A DNA stretch of 64,000 bases from Eleusine coracana subsp. coracana (taxonomy: Eukaryota; Streptophyta; Magnoliopsida; Poales; Poaceae): the NCBI GenBank assembly GCA_032690845.1, contig CM064424.1:44033511-44097510 (forward strand), written 5' to 3'. The notes below the pieces were generated by a model, which made no database searches, was not told the origin of the DNA, and saw nothing but the letters and a program-made list of their open reading frames with translations. The translations under genes and the position numbers were made by a program. Of the stretch, positions 11,386 through 22,236 are shown one piece after another. Numbering within the stretch: the first letter of the stretch is position 1; each line of letters begins with the position of its first letter.

Positions 11386-11929
11386 TTACCTCATAGGCTC
11401 ATCTCTAATGTTCATTTCATGAAATTCATCTCCCTTATGAGAACCATTTGACTCATCAAATTGCACATCATAAGATTCTTCTACACATCCTATGGCTGAG
11501 TTGTAGATTTGATATCCTTTAAAAGTCCCTGAATACCCAACAAGAATGCCTTCATCAGTTCTGCTCTCAAATTTTACAGGCTTTCTCCTCTTCTTGAGAA
11601 TGTAACACTTGCTGCCAAAGACTCGGAAATAGGAAACATTGGGTTTCCGTCCCACCAATAGCTCATATGGTGTCTTCTTCAACAACCGATGGAGATAGAC
11701 ATGGTTGGAGGTATAGCAAGACGTGTTGATTGCCTCCGCCCAAAACCTCTCATGAGTTTCGTACTCATCCAACATGGCACGAGCAAGAGTGATGAGCGTC
11801 TTTTTCTTTCTCTCAACTACTCCATTTTGTTCGGGATTATATGTTGCGGAGAATTCATGCTTGATGCCTTTCTTGTCACAATATTTCTCTACTGTGGTGT
11901 TCTTGAACTCAGTTCCATTGTCACTCCCT
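11386..11929 (-). pseudogene. Copia-1 integrase, C-terminal half only
   Basis: Reading from about 11929, the core shows SDNGTEF (second catalytic Asp) and EQNGVVERK (catalytic Glu), then the GKCYILKKR-like segment, ILVGYSGTFKGYQIYN, and YDVQFDESNGS. The HHCC zinc region and the first catalytic Asp are missing because the frame runs straight into LTR sequence at about 11926. Insertion of cDNA would need the missing half, so this is a dead fragment. Confidence 0.85.
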
Positions 11930-12905
11930 AGTCTTAGATGTGCAAGATGCTCAAGTTACTCTCCACTAGCACTCTCAAGATATGCAATATCTCCTCCTAG
12001 TGCTCTCCTCTTTTCCTCTTGGACCTTACCAAATGCTCTCAGGTATTCCACTGGCCAAGAGTGGTCACAAAGACCCCAGCAACAAAGTTATATAGGCTCC
12101 CAACCTCAAACTAGTCATTGCTCCACGAAATCGGCTTTCTAGGCCTATTGACCGGACTGTCCGGTCACTGCCTGATCGGACCGTCTGGTCAGTGCAACAT
12201 TGAGTTCCAACGGCTCTGACCCCTCTGCTCACTCCTGCTGACCGGACCGTCCGGTCTGTTTCTCTCTCTAGTCTAGAAAAATTTTGCACACTGCCCAAGT
12301 CCCACTTCTACTGACCGGACCACCCGGTCACTAGAACTTTTAGACTTGGCACTTTCCTCGCTGCTCGTTGTAGTCTCTGGACAAAATCACTTAGTGACCA
12401 TACAGTCCAGTCACATCTGACCCCTTTGTTCGGTCACTTCATCCAGAAGCTGAAACTCCTCGTCCTCGCTTGACTACATTTCCCGGCTTCTCCAAATAGC
12501 TCCTTGGCTTCTCCACTATGAACTAGTGCCAGTGATTTCACCGAGCAACCTTGCACATCACCGACTAGACATGACCTAAGAGAATGACCTAGACCCCCTT
12601 GATAGTCTGGTTTTTCCTATGGCCTCAAAGCCCTAACAACTAGACAAGTGTTCCTAACACTTGCTCCATAGCTTGTCCTTAGCTTTAATCCATCTTCATC
12701 AACCCTTGGACTCCATCAAGCTCACAAGCCTCCATGCTCATGGTCATTGTCATCAATCGCCAAGGACACCGTTGACAATCATCGTAAGTTAGAAAAGGTT
12801 TCCTACACGGACAACACACGTGTAGACATTAGTCACATTTCATGTTTGTCATTCATCACCAAAACATCATATCATGGGGTGACCTCAATGGTCATCAACC
12901 TTACA
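11926..12905 (-). repeat. Copia-1 5' LTR, truncated
   Basis: It matches 7051-8081 of the 3' LTR, including the palindrome array (about 12149-12440) and TATA region (about 12090). It lacks the U5 side, about 900 bp. The join to integrase shares CCCTAG with the LTR, which suggests a microhomology deletion. The outer end has CTTACA followed by the ACATT duplication. Confidence 0.85.
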
Positions 12906-12910
12906 ACATT

Positions 12911-13250
12911 GCTGCGACGACCCAAGTCATTAGCGCCGTGCTGGTGGTAGAACGCGAGAAAGAAGGATTGGTGCTCAAGGTTCAACATGTCGTCTACTAC
13001 GTCAGTGAGGTGCTCTCAGACTTGAAGACACAGTACCCGTAGATCCGTAAGATCCTCTATGCCTTGATGGTTGCAAGATACAAGTTGCGCCACTACTTCA
13101 ACTCGCATCCCATCCATGTGATAAGCTCGTTTCCAGTCCATGAAATTATTCAGATCAGAGACTCTGCAGGCAAGGTAGCGAGATGGGGCTCGAGCTGCTG
13201 GGGTATGACATCATGTACTTCTTGCAATCGGCAATCAAGTCAAAGGCACT
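12911..13250 (+). pseudogene. Tat-1 RNase H (continuation after copia-1)
   Basis: The frame resumes with AATTQVISAVLVVEREKEG, then VYYVSEVLSD, KILYALMVARYKLRHYF and ELLGYDIMYFLQSAIKSKAL, the gypsy RNase H connecting region also seen in Tat-2. One TAG at about 13040 and a frameshift near 13185 disrupt it. Similarity ends at about 13250, where the following domains have been deleted. Confidence 0.85.
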
Positions 13251-13399
13251 CATCGACGAAGGGATCCTTGAGCTACGGGGGCTCGACTTCCACTGTAGGC
13301 TCGGATGCCTCGACCACTTGCTCGGCCACAATCTCCGGCCTCGGTGCCCGAGAGTCCCCAAGTCCTTCACCGGTCGCCTCAGGATGAAAGGGCGCCATC

Positions 13400-14223
13400 A
13401 AGTCAGACTAAAAAATAGGGAAATCAGGAGGCGGCTACACATACGATGCTGAAAAATAGGGCACCATCGATACTCACCATGTCCACCGCCCCCCTCGTAG
13501 GGAAGAATTGGGGGGCATCCCAGAATGGACCATTCACCGGGAGAGAAGGACAACACCCTCTGAACACGCTCCACCACTCCTGTAGGATCGCAAAGCTCGT
13601 CGGACGCCCTCGCATCCTCCCCTAGCACCTTATCGGCCGGCACGACCTGAAACATGAGACAGGAACAGGCCTACAGCAGCACGAAGCAATGCTGGAACTA
13701 CCGTTCGGTGATTCCCATGCCGATAAGCCCGACCTCCTTAAGACACGCAATGGATTGAATCATGGCTGCCACTAGGGCATAAGTTTCCTCCAGCGCCCCA
13801 TGCTCCGATGTGCCTGACACGTTACAAATCAAGCGGCCGGAGAAGAGTGGAAGGGAGTTGTCATGGTCCCGAAAGTAGAACCACCTTGAGCGCCATCTAG
13901 GGACATTCGAGTGGAAAGGCACCGCGATGTACTTCTTGCTCGACTTCAGGTGGACGCTGCAGCACTCGATAGATGATGGCTACCTGTCGTCTCCCACCCT
14001 CCTCGTCTGGAGGGTGGAGCAGAAGAAGTAGAACCACAACTCCATGAATGGTGCCACCCTCAAGATCCCCTCGCACACCGTCACGAACAAAGCGATGTGC
14101 AGAAGTCTAGTGGGGGTCAAGTGCTGGAGCTCGACGTTGTAATAAGACAACAACTCCTAGAGAAAAGGGTGTGCCGGCATGCCGAGACCTCGCTCATTGA
14201 AGGAGAGAAAGGAGACGTAGAAG
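13400..14223 (-). pseudogene. Tat-1 antisense extra ORF fragment (PF04195-like)
   Basis: On the strand opposite gag-pol the translation reads FNERGLGMPAHPFL, then LLSYYNVELQHLTPTRLLHIALF and CEGILRVAPF. This parallels RGFGIPCCDFFRGLLFFYG and SILHIAIFIHLCEVFLGIYP in exon 1 of the Tat-2 gene at 34748. The family is the plant domain usually annotated 'putative gypsy type transposon' (Pfam PF04195, by memory). Stops occur at several points. Its 5' part was removed or displaced when copia-2 entered at 14224. Confidence 0.7.
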
Positions 14224-17200
14224 TGAAAGGATCAAGTGACCGAGAGGGGGGGGGGGGGTGAATCGAGAACTCGCACTATGTACCAAATTCTCCAATTCCT
14301 AAAACCAACCACTCAAATCAACTACTACACAATTCTAGTGGTGATCACACTAGCAAGATAACAAACCTAAAGGAACAACAACCTAAGCATACTGTTGACA
14401 CAAAAATCTTCACGTGTGACCTAGGAGATCTGCTTAGCTCCAGTGCAGGCTCAATACAAGAAACCGGGACATGCCAGTCGATTTTCCATGCAAACCAACA
14501 AAGATACAAACGATTAAATTCCATGGGTCAGTGACCCAGGACAGGACGATGAACAAAGTCGATAATCACTGTTCATGACACCAGCCGACACTTATTATGT
14601 GAACAAGTATAAGATAAGATAATAGTTTAAATCGATAAAGCAAAGTCAATAAAATGAAGAGAAACATGACCCTGACTTGCTTAATTAACACTGCTAAGTC
14701 GATAAGACAGAGTCGATAGAACTACAGTATATGCGCAAAAAACCTGCCCTGTCGATAGTGCTAGGTCGATAGATCTATTAGTTGGTATTGCGAATATGCC
14801 TCAAAATCACTGATCTATCTTATCATAATATGGGGGCAATCGATTCTCAAAAAAATATGAATAATTAAGCTTATGACTTGAAATCGACTGAACTGTGATA
14901 ACCTATCGGCTAAACGCCATGATAAAACTCTATCGACTTTACCTATAAATAGATCAGATCTAGCCCTATTGACCCAACGAGAGGTCAAAGTTGATGCAGC
15001 CTCGTTGATTCGAACAGATCAAACTTAATCGAGACAGTATTCGAAACATGGTAAATATGGCTAGATCTGATATATCTATAGATAGATAAAATCAATAAAG
15101 TGACTCGAATAATAGATCTAAATAACGCCTATGGAATCTACTAAAATTGTAATAGATCGGGCTCAACCGAGATAATATTACAACCAAAGTCGATGGAACA
15201 AGCATAAAATAGATATAATTACCAGATAACTAGCAATTCTAACGGTAGCAACTAGAATATCAAATCAATGAGAAAGTACTAGTTGTTATTGATAGAATTA
15301 CCAAGGGTGAGTAATCCAAGTCTCTCACTGAGATCGGAGCCGATGCAGCCCGCACAAGACGAGGGTTTCGTCGAGTTGGAAAGGTGGCGATGCGCCAAAT
15401 TGTATTGAACAAAAGTGTTGTTTTTTTTCTGTACAAATCCTATTACGTATTTATAAACCTCATGCAAGAGGTTCTGGCCTGACTCGGTTCGGACTCTTAA
15501 CAAACCAACTAGATTTATTTTTAAACAAAATCTAAACTAAAATAAAAAGAGATAAAATGACCCTATCGGGCCCACTTGACTCCCTTCGGTCGTTGAACTT
15601 CATTGACTTCTGCCGATTTCAATCCTCCATCCCTGATCAATGGGACCGGTCAAATTTCGGTGCCAACACATACTAGTGGATCACACAAGGCAATACAGCT
15701 CCTAGGCAAGCTAGTAATAAAGATACACAGAAGCAAACAACTTACAAAGGAGTCTACTCAAGCAAAGCTACTAGATCATCAAGTACAAGATAAGCTTATA
15801 AGCATGAGTAACACTATACAAACTGGGGTGATCAATCAAGCCAAAGCAACTCCTATACATCCTAGTGATCAAGAGAGAGCTAAGCACAACTAGCAAGTAG
15901 AGAAGCTTATTCATGCAAGTCTACAAGTAATCAACTAAAGCATGGTAAACATACAAGCATGATAGAATGGTATGTAAATGCAAAAAGCAATGCATAAAAG
16001 TAAGGAGTAGAGTAAGATATGGCTCATGATTTTTTCTCGAGGTCTCAAAAGGATGGTGCCTTCCCCTACTCCCGCCGGAATCCTGGTCCCTCCCACCACC
16101 GATGTGGAGCTCTCGCCCATGAGCCCGCAATCACTCCCGGAGTGAACATACGGTGCGCGTCACCACTGCCATCATGCCATAAACTTGCCTCCCTCGAGAA
16201 CTTGCCGGACTCCCCGAGCCAACACGGGTGCTCACTATCGATGCCCTTTTTCCTCGGCGGGCTCAAACTGGGTACAAACTTGTGACGGCCTTCACAACCA
16301 ATCATGATAGGCTCAATCACCGACACCTTACCAGTCTTGGTCTCACCATAGACCAAGAGTAAAAGCCTAGATCACACCCTCAAGGACACCCTAGCCTTAG
16401 ATGTGAGGATGCTCTAGTTACTCTCCTCTAGCACTTTCAAGATATGCAATATCTCCTCCTAGTGCTCTCTCTACATCTTGGACCTTACCAAATGCTCTCA
16501 GGTTTTCCACTAGACAAGAGAGGTCTCCAAGACCCCAGCAATGAAGTTATATATGCTTCCAACCTCCAACTAGCCGTTGCTCCATGAAATAAGCTTTCTG
16601 GGCCTACTGACCGGACTATCCAGTCACTGCCTGATCAGACTGTCCAACGGCTTTGTCCTCTCTACTGACTTCCACTGACCGGACCGTCTGGTCCGTTGAT
16701 CGGACCATCCGGTCCGTTTCTCTCTTCAGTCCAGAAACATTTCCAGCGCTGCTTCCTCGCTGCCCAAGTCCCAGAACTACTAACCGGACCATGCGGTCTC
16801 TAGGTCTTCAAGATTTGGCAGTTTCCTTGCTTCTCCGCTGTAAGTCCCAGACAACTTCACCTAGTGACCGTACAGTCCGATCACCATTGACCCCTCTGTC
16901 CGGTCACTATGTCTAGAAGTTGAAACTTGTCGTCTTCACTTGACTTCGTTTCCCGGCTTCTCCGAATAGCTCCTTGGCTTCTCCATTGCCATCTAGTGCC
17001 TGTGATTTCATCGAGCAACTTTGCACATCACTGACTAGACATGACCTAAGAGAAATGATCTAGACCCCCTTGATAGTCCGATTTTTCTTATGGACTCAAA
17101 GCCATAACAACTAGACAAGTGTTCCCAGCACTTGCTCCATAGCTTGTCCTCAGCTTTGATCCATCTCCATCAACCCTTAGACTCCATAAAGCTCACAATC

Positions 17201-17376
17201 CTCCATGCTTGTGATCATTGTCATCAATCGCCAAGGCCGTCATCAACAATCATCATAGAGTAGAAGAGGTTTCCTACATGAACAACACTCGTGTAGACAT
17301 TAGGCACATTTCTTGTTTGTCATTCATCACCAAAACATCATACCTTAGGGTGACCTCAATGGTCATGATCCTTACA
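14224..17376 (-). repeat. Copia-2 3' LTR, interrupted by a solo LTR
   Basis: TGAAAGG at 14224 and CTTACA at 17376 match the copia-1 LTR ends. Without the insert (14393-15668 plus 5 bp) it is about 1.87 kb. It carries the same G run (about 14246), palindrome array (about 16610-16905) and TATA (about 16544-16553). The adjacent polypurine tract is weaker (CTCCCTTTTT on plus). Confidence 0.85.
14393..15668 (-). mobile_element. Solo LTR (1276 bp), unknown family
   Basis: It starts TGTTGACAC at 14393 and ends GTGCCAACA at 15668, with CATAC duplicated at 14388-14392 and 15669-15673. No internal element domains are present. The minus strand has TATAAATA near 15450, followed by the long remainder of the LTR, giving a short U3 and a long R/U5. 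Six or so TCGATA motifs cluster at about 14560-14775. The lineage is not recognised; it is probably gypsy. Confidence 0.85.
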
Positions 17377-18597
17377 ATCTCCCTTTTTGGTGATGGATGA
17401 TAGCCACTACTTATAATGATCCAAAATGGACGAGCAATAAGGAACCAAAGGAAAAGAGTGGATTGAAAAGATTACCTTGGTCCTTACCTTGATAGTAGTC
17501 TCCCACTTGAAATGTGCTAGGTGTTGAGGGAGAACTACCCAATCACTTAGGGTGCTTGATATCTATCTTGAGTTGAATTTTACGCTCATCTTGGTGTCGT
17601 GGTTGATGATCTTGTCAAAGTAGACACGCACCAAGGACGTAGATGTTCATGTCGGTGTGGGTGTTCATTGTTGTTGTAGATATGCACCATTGTTGTTCTT
17701 CTCCATGTTGGTGTAGATGTTCGTCTTGTCATGATCTTCATATGTACTCCAAGTGAACATGCACCATTGTCTTGATCTTCTTCATTTGATCTTCTTGTTT
17801 TGTCTCCATCTTTCCTTCTATCTTCATGTTCTTCTCGCCCTTTATGTTATCGATCTAGACTTGGCTTTTGGATCTTCATGTTCCTTCTCCCCCTTTGTCA
17901 CCTACCATAAAAAACCACAAGCCAAACACAAGACAACCAACGAGCAAATAATAAATGGCAAGAGTTAGGAAACCTCCCCTTTCATGGAGCTCCTTCTTAG
18001 TCACGATAGTGTTTCACCATAGCTCCCCTACAAACATTACTCAACAAAATATTTTCTCAAGTATGAAATGGTTAGTCATTTGTGTGAGGGGAATGTATGA
18101 GTCACTTGTCGTTAAGCCGCACGAGTAGATTTAACCTCGGAACTCGTTTGAACATGGCTCAATGGGCATGAAGCACAAAGATCACTATGTGATCATCTAG
18201 AGGGTCATATACTTACATTGTAAATAAGCAACTCCCCCTAGAAACATGATTGGAAGCATGTAAGGTATCACATGCATAATGCATGAATGCAAAGAATGCA
18301 AATGCAACAATATACAAATGCATGATGTGATGCTAAAGGAAAGAGAGAGAAAGGCTACAAACCAAAGTGCCAACAACGAGTTGTTCCCTTCTTGAGCTTA
18401 CTCACACTGGACCATTCTTCAAAGCCTTGGGCACACCATGAACCACCATCCCAAGCTTAACCCATGTCCATTGCTATCTCAAGGAGGTCCGAAGTCGACC
18501 TACAAGCAAAGAGAAACAAGCACAAAGCAAAGACACAAACAACAAACAAAAAAAAACAAGGCTATAAATATTTACAAGAGACAAGCTTTAGGGTTAC
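17377..18597 (-). other. Copia-2 3' untranslated region
   Basis: Non-coding and collinear with 8082-9250. Polypurine-like motifs recur on the element strand near 17896, 18018 and 18230. Confidence 0.7.
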
Positions 18598-19317
18598 TCA
18601 TGTGAAGTTTGAAAGGTCGAGAACATTGAGTTCTCCCCTTAGCTTGTTGAAGGTCTTCTCATTGAGTAGCTTGGTGAAGATATCTACCAATTGTTCATGA
18701 GTCCACACACTCACAACCTCAATATCCTTCTTCTCAACATGGTCTCTTATGAAGTGATACTTGACTTGAATATGCTTTGCATGACCATGATCTCCAGTTT
18801 TGAGAGCATTTTGATTACCGCTTCACAATCACAATATAATGACATCTGATTGATGTTGAGGCCAAAATCTGAGAGAGTTTGCCTCATGTAGAGAAGTTGT
18901 GCACAACAAGCTCCCGTTGCCATATACTCCGCTTCAGCTGTAGATAGAGCCACCGAGTTTTGGTTCTTTGAGCTCCAAGATACTAGAGATCTTCCAAGAA
19001 ATTGGCAACCTTCCGATGTACTCTTCCTATTCACTTTGCATCCTGCAAAGTCTGAGTCCGAATACCCAAGTAACTCAAAGCTCGTTCCTCTAGGATACCT
19101 CAGTCCCATGGTAGGTGTGTATTTGAGGTATCTTAGAATCCTCTTCACGGCCTTTAAGTGAGACTCCTTTGGATTTGATTGATAGCATGCACACAACCAC
19201 ACATTAAACATGATGTCCAGTGTGGAGGCAGTGAGATAGAGCAAGGACCCAATCGTTGATCTATAGAGCTTCGGGTTCACTGGTTTACCCTTTGCATCAT
19301 CATCCAAGGATTTACTT
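18598..19317 (-). pseudogene. Copia-2 RNase H
   Basis: The main open part (18747-19317) carries GSLLYLTASTLDIMF, YSDSDFAGCKVNRKSTS, LSTAEAEYMATGACC and QTLSDFGLN. A frameshift near 18790 moves the end (AKHIQVK..., ...ADIFTK-like) into another frame, closing at about 18598. It is truncated at its N-terminus at about 19317 by the inserted LTR fragment. Catalytic Asp of SDSDFAG and Glu of AEAEY are present. Confidence 0.85.
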
Positions 19318-21406
19318 AAGCATAGCATAATTATCTAACGAGTGGTTACTACCCAAACTGAATTATGACCATAGGAATAGAGGATAAATAATGCAACTAA
19401 GGTCTCAATCAATTCCTACACTTAATGCACAATTCATGACACTTATACTTGTGGAGCAAAAGTAAAACGTTTAAAAATATAGGAGTGCACGGGGGCTAGC
19501 CTTAGGTTTGGAAAATGTTAGCACTCTCAAGATCATGGACATTTCCATCATTGTCTTCTCGGCATCGGCATCGGCATCGGCATCGGCATCGGCATCCTTT
19601 GATTTCAACTCGTCGTTTCCTAATTGAGTGAATGCACTGCACGATGAGAATTAATATAACGAAGACATGGAACTTCGTTACAACAATGCGTGCAATGACA
19701 TGATACTCATGATAATGAGATGCACAAAAAAAATAAATAAATTAAGAATAATTAGGTTGTTACAATTGAAGTATTTCCTTTATTGGTTCTCAAAATGCAA
19801 GGTGAATTTACTAAATGGTGCAATGACTTAGCAACTTAATTAATAATTTTTTAAACAAATACACACATGACCAGAGGCTAATTAATTTCAGTTAATTATG
19901 TACACAAAGTGATGCAATTAAAAAGCGCATGCATAAATTAATTAGTTAAGAATATTAAGCTATTTAATTAAAGAGAAGGTATTTTACAATTAATTAGTAT
20001 GGTTCTGTAAGGAATTAATTTATGTGAATTTACCAGGACTTGTATAATGTTGAGAAGTTAATTTACACTAAGTTTGAGATTTAAATCAGGTATAAATAAA
20101 TTACAACAATTCATATACATAGAACACTAAATCTGCTATAAATGCAAACATATGCATAAATAAAATATGACACATTGTAGGATGGTTGCACAAGACATGA
20201 GATGTGTTAGTGCAAAGTTTGATGATTTTTCCATGAATAAAAGTGGAGATATTAATTTATTTAGCTTTATCTTCTCTAAATTATCCACAATAACTATATG
20301 CCAATCCTGATCAACTTCATGACCAGTGGATAGATATCATCACTAGGCGACCTACAAAATTGGTTTCATGATTTTATCAATTTTATTTTTAGAGTTATGA
20401 ATTTTTGAAGCAGCTAACTACTTTCTCTTTTTTTTCTGATTTTTGCATGAACAGTAAAAACAAAACTAAGGAGTAGCAGGGAATTCGATTTCTAATGATT
20501 CTGGCAATGGGATTTCACGGGAGATAAATCAAGTGGATGCTAAGTGATGTGAGGAAGATTCATGTAGGATTATCGAGTGGAAGCTCATCGTGGAGGAAGA
20601 ATCAGCGACGAAACGGCGGCGTGCGGGTTCACCGGTGTTGGAGAAGAATGTCGATTTGCCCGGCATAGAGGGGCTTGGTAAACCTTCAGAGCTTCCTTGC
20701 GCTGCTCCTTGTAGGGCTGGTTGGCCGGAGATGGCTTGCTAACGGTGGATGAACTCGAGCTGTCGTTGCTTGCCATGGTTGATGGCTCCACGAGAAAGAT
20801 GAGAGAAAGAAGAAGAAAGAAAGAATGGGAGAAGGCAAAGACTTGACTGAGCAGTGGTGAAAATATCAAGACTTGCTGCCCAAATGCACTCTGGTTGCTC
20901 CCTGGCTCGTGGTGCAATGGACTTGGGAGGGAGAGAAATGAATGGAGTGGGTCCCGCTGAGTTGAAAAATCTGCCTCCTTATTGTTGCAGTCAAGGTCCG
21001 GTCTTCCGAATTTTTGTTTGACCTGCCAATATTTGTGATTGTGTGTAATGAAATTTGGAGCAACATTTGTATAGAAAGTTTTCTGAGATTATGCACCTAA
21101 AAATTATGATAAATCCTGGACTAAACACTATTTTTCTGCATTTCCATAATTTTTAGGGCCATTTATACTTTTTTAAAAAATTCTGATAAATTCCTTAAAA
21201 TTATAATTTTACATGCCCAACATTAATGTGTAAAAACATGTATATTCTTCTGTTGAAACTTTTAAGGTTTTTGCAAACACTAGATTCAACCTTTTTTTGA
21301 AGATTTTCCTAAAATAATCATGTTTAAATGCTTTTGAATTTTACAAATTTATTTAATTTGAATGTTTATGTCGTATATTTTTGTTAGTGACATTGGGGAT
21401 ATCACA
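19318..21406 (-). mobile_element. Truncated large LTR, family X, minus orientation
   Basis: Read on the minus strand it starts TGTGATATCCCC at 21406, a typical gypsy LTR start, and continues for about 2.1 kb. Copia-2 sequence resumes directly at 21407. The left end at about 19318 joins copia-2 RNase H without TG...CA or a duplication, so a deletion removed the LTR end together with most of copia-2 RT. About 1.8 kb of it matches 58365-60130 in the opposite orientation. An open frame at 20585-20917 inside it looks incidental. Confidence 0.65.
19561..19596. repeat. (GGCATC)6 microsatellite
   Basis: Six perfect tandem copies of GGCATC lie in the family X LTR. The inverted relative at about 59903-59922 has only three perfect copies, so the tract length varies between copies. 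Confidence 0.95.
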
Positions 21407-22236
21407 GCCAACCAATTATGATTCTTGGGCATCTCAACCAATTTCCATACTTTGCACCTCTTGAAGTTGTTCAACTCTTCTTGCATAGCTATTGCCTATT
21501 TGTGAGCATCCATAGCTTCATCAATGGTAGTGGGCTCAATTATAGAGATGAAGGAGAAGTTCTCAATTGCAACATTTGCCTCATCATCATTTTCTTCACC
21601 CACATAGTGGGGCTTATATTGATTTCTCCTTATCTTTACTCCTTGAGATGGACTCCCAATGATCAAGTTATGTGAGTGATCCTTGTTGATGGCCTTGGGT
21701 CTAGGATAGTGTTTTTCTTGAGTGGGAGGAGATCTAGGTGAAGTATCTTGTGCATCATGGATTGCTCGCTCTCTTGAGATATGAGTATCTTGAATTCTTA
21801 GTGAAGTGGGAAAATCACTCATATGCTTTGTTGTTTTGGAGCTAGAGCTTGATGAGGATGTGGGGCTGTTGTGTGAAGAGTTTGGAGAAGTGACTCAATG
21901 TAAAGTATGTGAGGAGGATTGTGGCTCACTTCTCTCTTGAGTTCCCTCATGGGTAGGTGGATGCACTCTCAATGAATCTTGGGAAGAGCTAGTGGGAGGG
22001 GCAATGGCATCTTGGTTTAGTTCTTACACCTCAGAAGAAGAGGTTGGTTGAGGTGGAGTTGAGGGCTCATTAATATTTCCATCATTGGCCTCGTGGGGTA
22101 AAATCTCACCCACGGGCATGTTTCTTAAAGCTTCTCTCATAGGCTCATCTCCAATGTTCACTTCATGAAACTCATCTCCTTTCTGAGAACCGTTTGACTC
22201 ATCAAATTGCACATCATAAGATTCTTCCACACATCC
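21407..22236 (-). pseudogene. Copia-2 linker and integrase C-terminal end
   Basis: Resumes copia-2 after the LTR fragment. It covers the RT start (about 21411-21495), the IEPTTIDEAMDAHK segment with the Ser/Pro-rich linker (21496-21822), and EESYDVQFDESNGSQKGDEF (22024-22230), the end of integrase. Several stops. It ends at the TGTAACAG border of the next LTR. Confidence 0.8.

Larger units (their letters stand above)
6150..12905 (-). mobile_element. Copia-1: internally deleted SIRE/Maximus-like Ty1/copia element
   Basis: The element starts TGAAAGG at 6150 and ends CTTACA at 12905, flanked on both sides by ACATT (6145-6149 and 12906-12910), so it was inserted into Tat-1. On the minus strand it reads a truncated 5' LTR, the end of integrase, a linker, RT, RNase H, a long 3' UTR, a polypurine tract and a full 1932-bp 3' LTR. 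The primer site, gag, protease and integrase N-terminus are deleted. It cannot move by itself. The lineage call rests on the long LTRs and pol motifs. Confidence 0.88.
1447..14223 (+). mobile_element. Tat-1: truncated Ty3/gypsy Tat-type element, split by copia-1
   Basis: A plus-strand gypsy element reads LTR-like block, gag, protease and RT up to 6144, where copia-1 is inserted. RNase H resumes at 12906. The archaeal-type RNase H and integrase expected next are missing; instead the sequence passes into a minus-strand extra ORF at about 13400-14223, which copia-2 then cuts. No 3' LTR is visible. The RT-RNase H resembles that of Tat-2 at 40136-41460, and both have an antisense ORF, which supports the Tat lineage. 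The coding regions contain many stops and frameshifts. The left border is approximate. Confidence 0.75.
14224..22236 (-). mobile_element. Copia-2: second copy of the copia-1 family, fragmentary
   Basis: The element begins TGAAAGG at 14224 inside the Tat-1 antisense ORF and runs to 22236, where a foreign LTR cuts it. It keeps a 3' LTR, UTR, RNase H, linker and the very end of integrase. Most of RT is gone, replaced by an LTR fragment at 19318-21406. The 5' LTR is not in the window, so the target duplication cannot be checked. Sequence is close to copia-1 throughout. Confidence 0.82.

Noticed and set aside
14393..15668. Possible MITE or DNA transposon
   Set aside because: Ends are TG...CA with only a short inverted match and a 5-bp duplication, and a TATA region is present; a solo LTR fits better.
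20585..20917. 110-residue minus-strand open frame with a Ser-rich middle
   Set aside because: It lies in an LTR-like block, has no recognised domain, and the relative at 58365-60130 does not preserve the frame.
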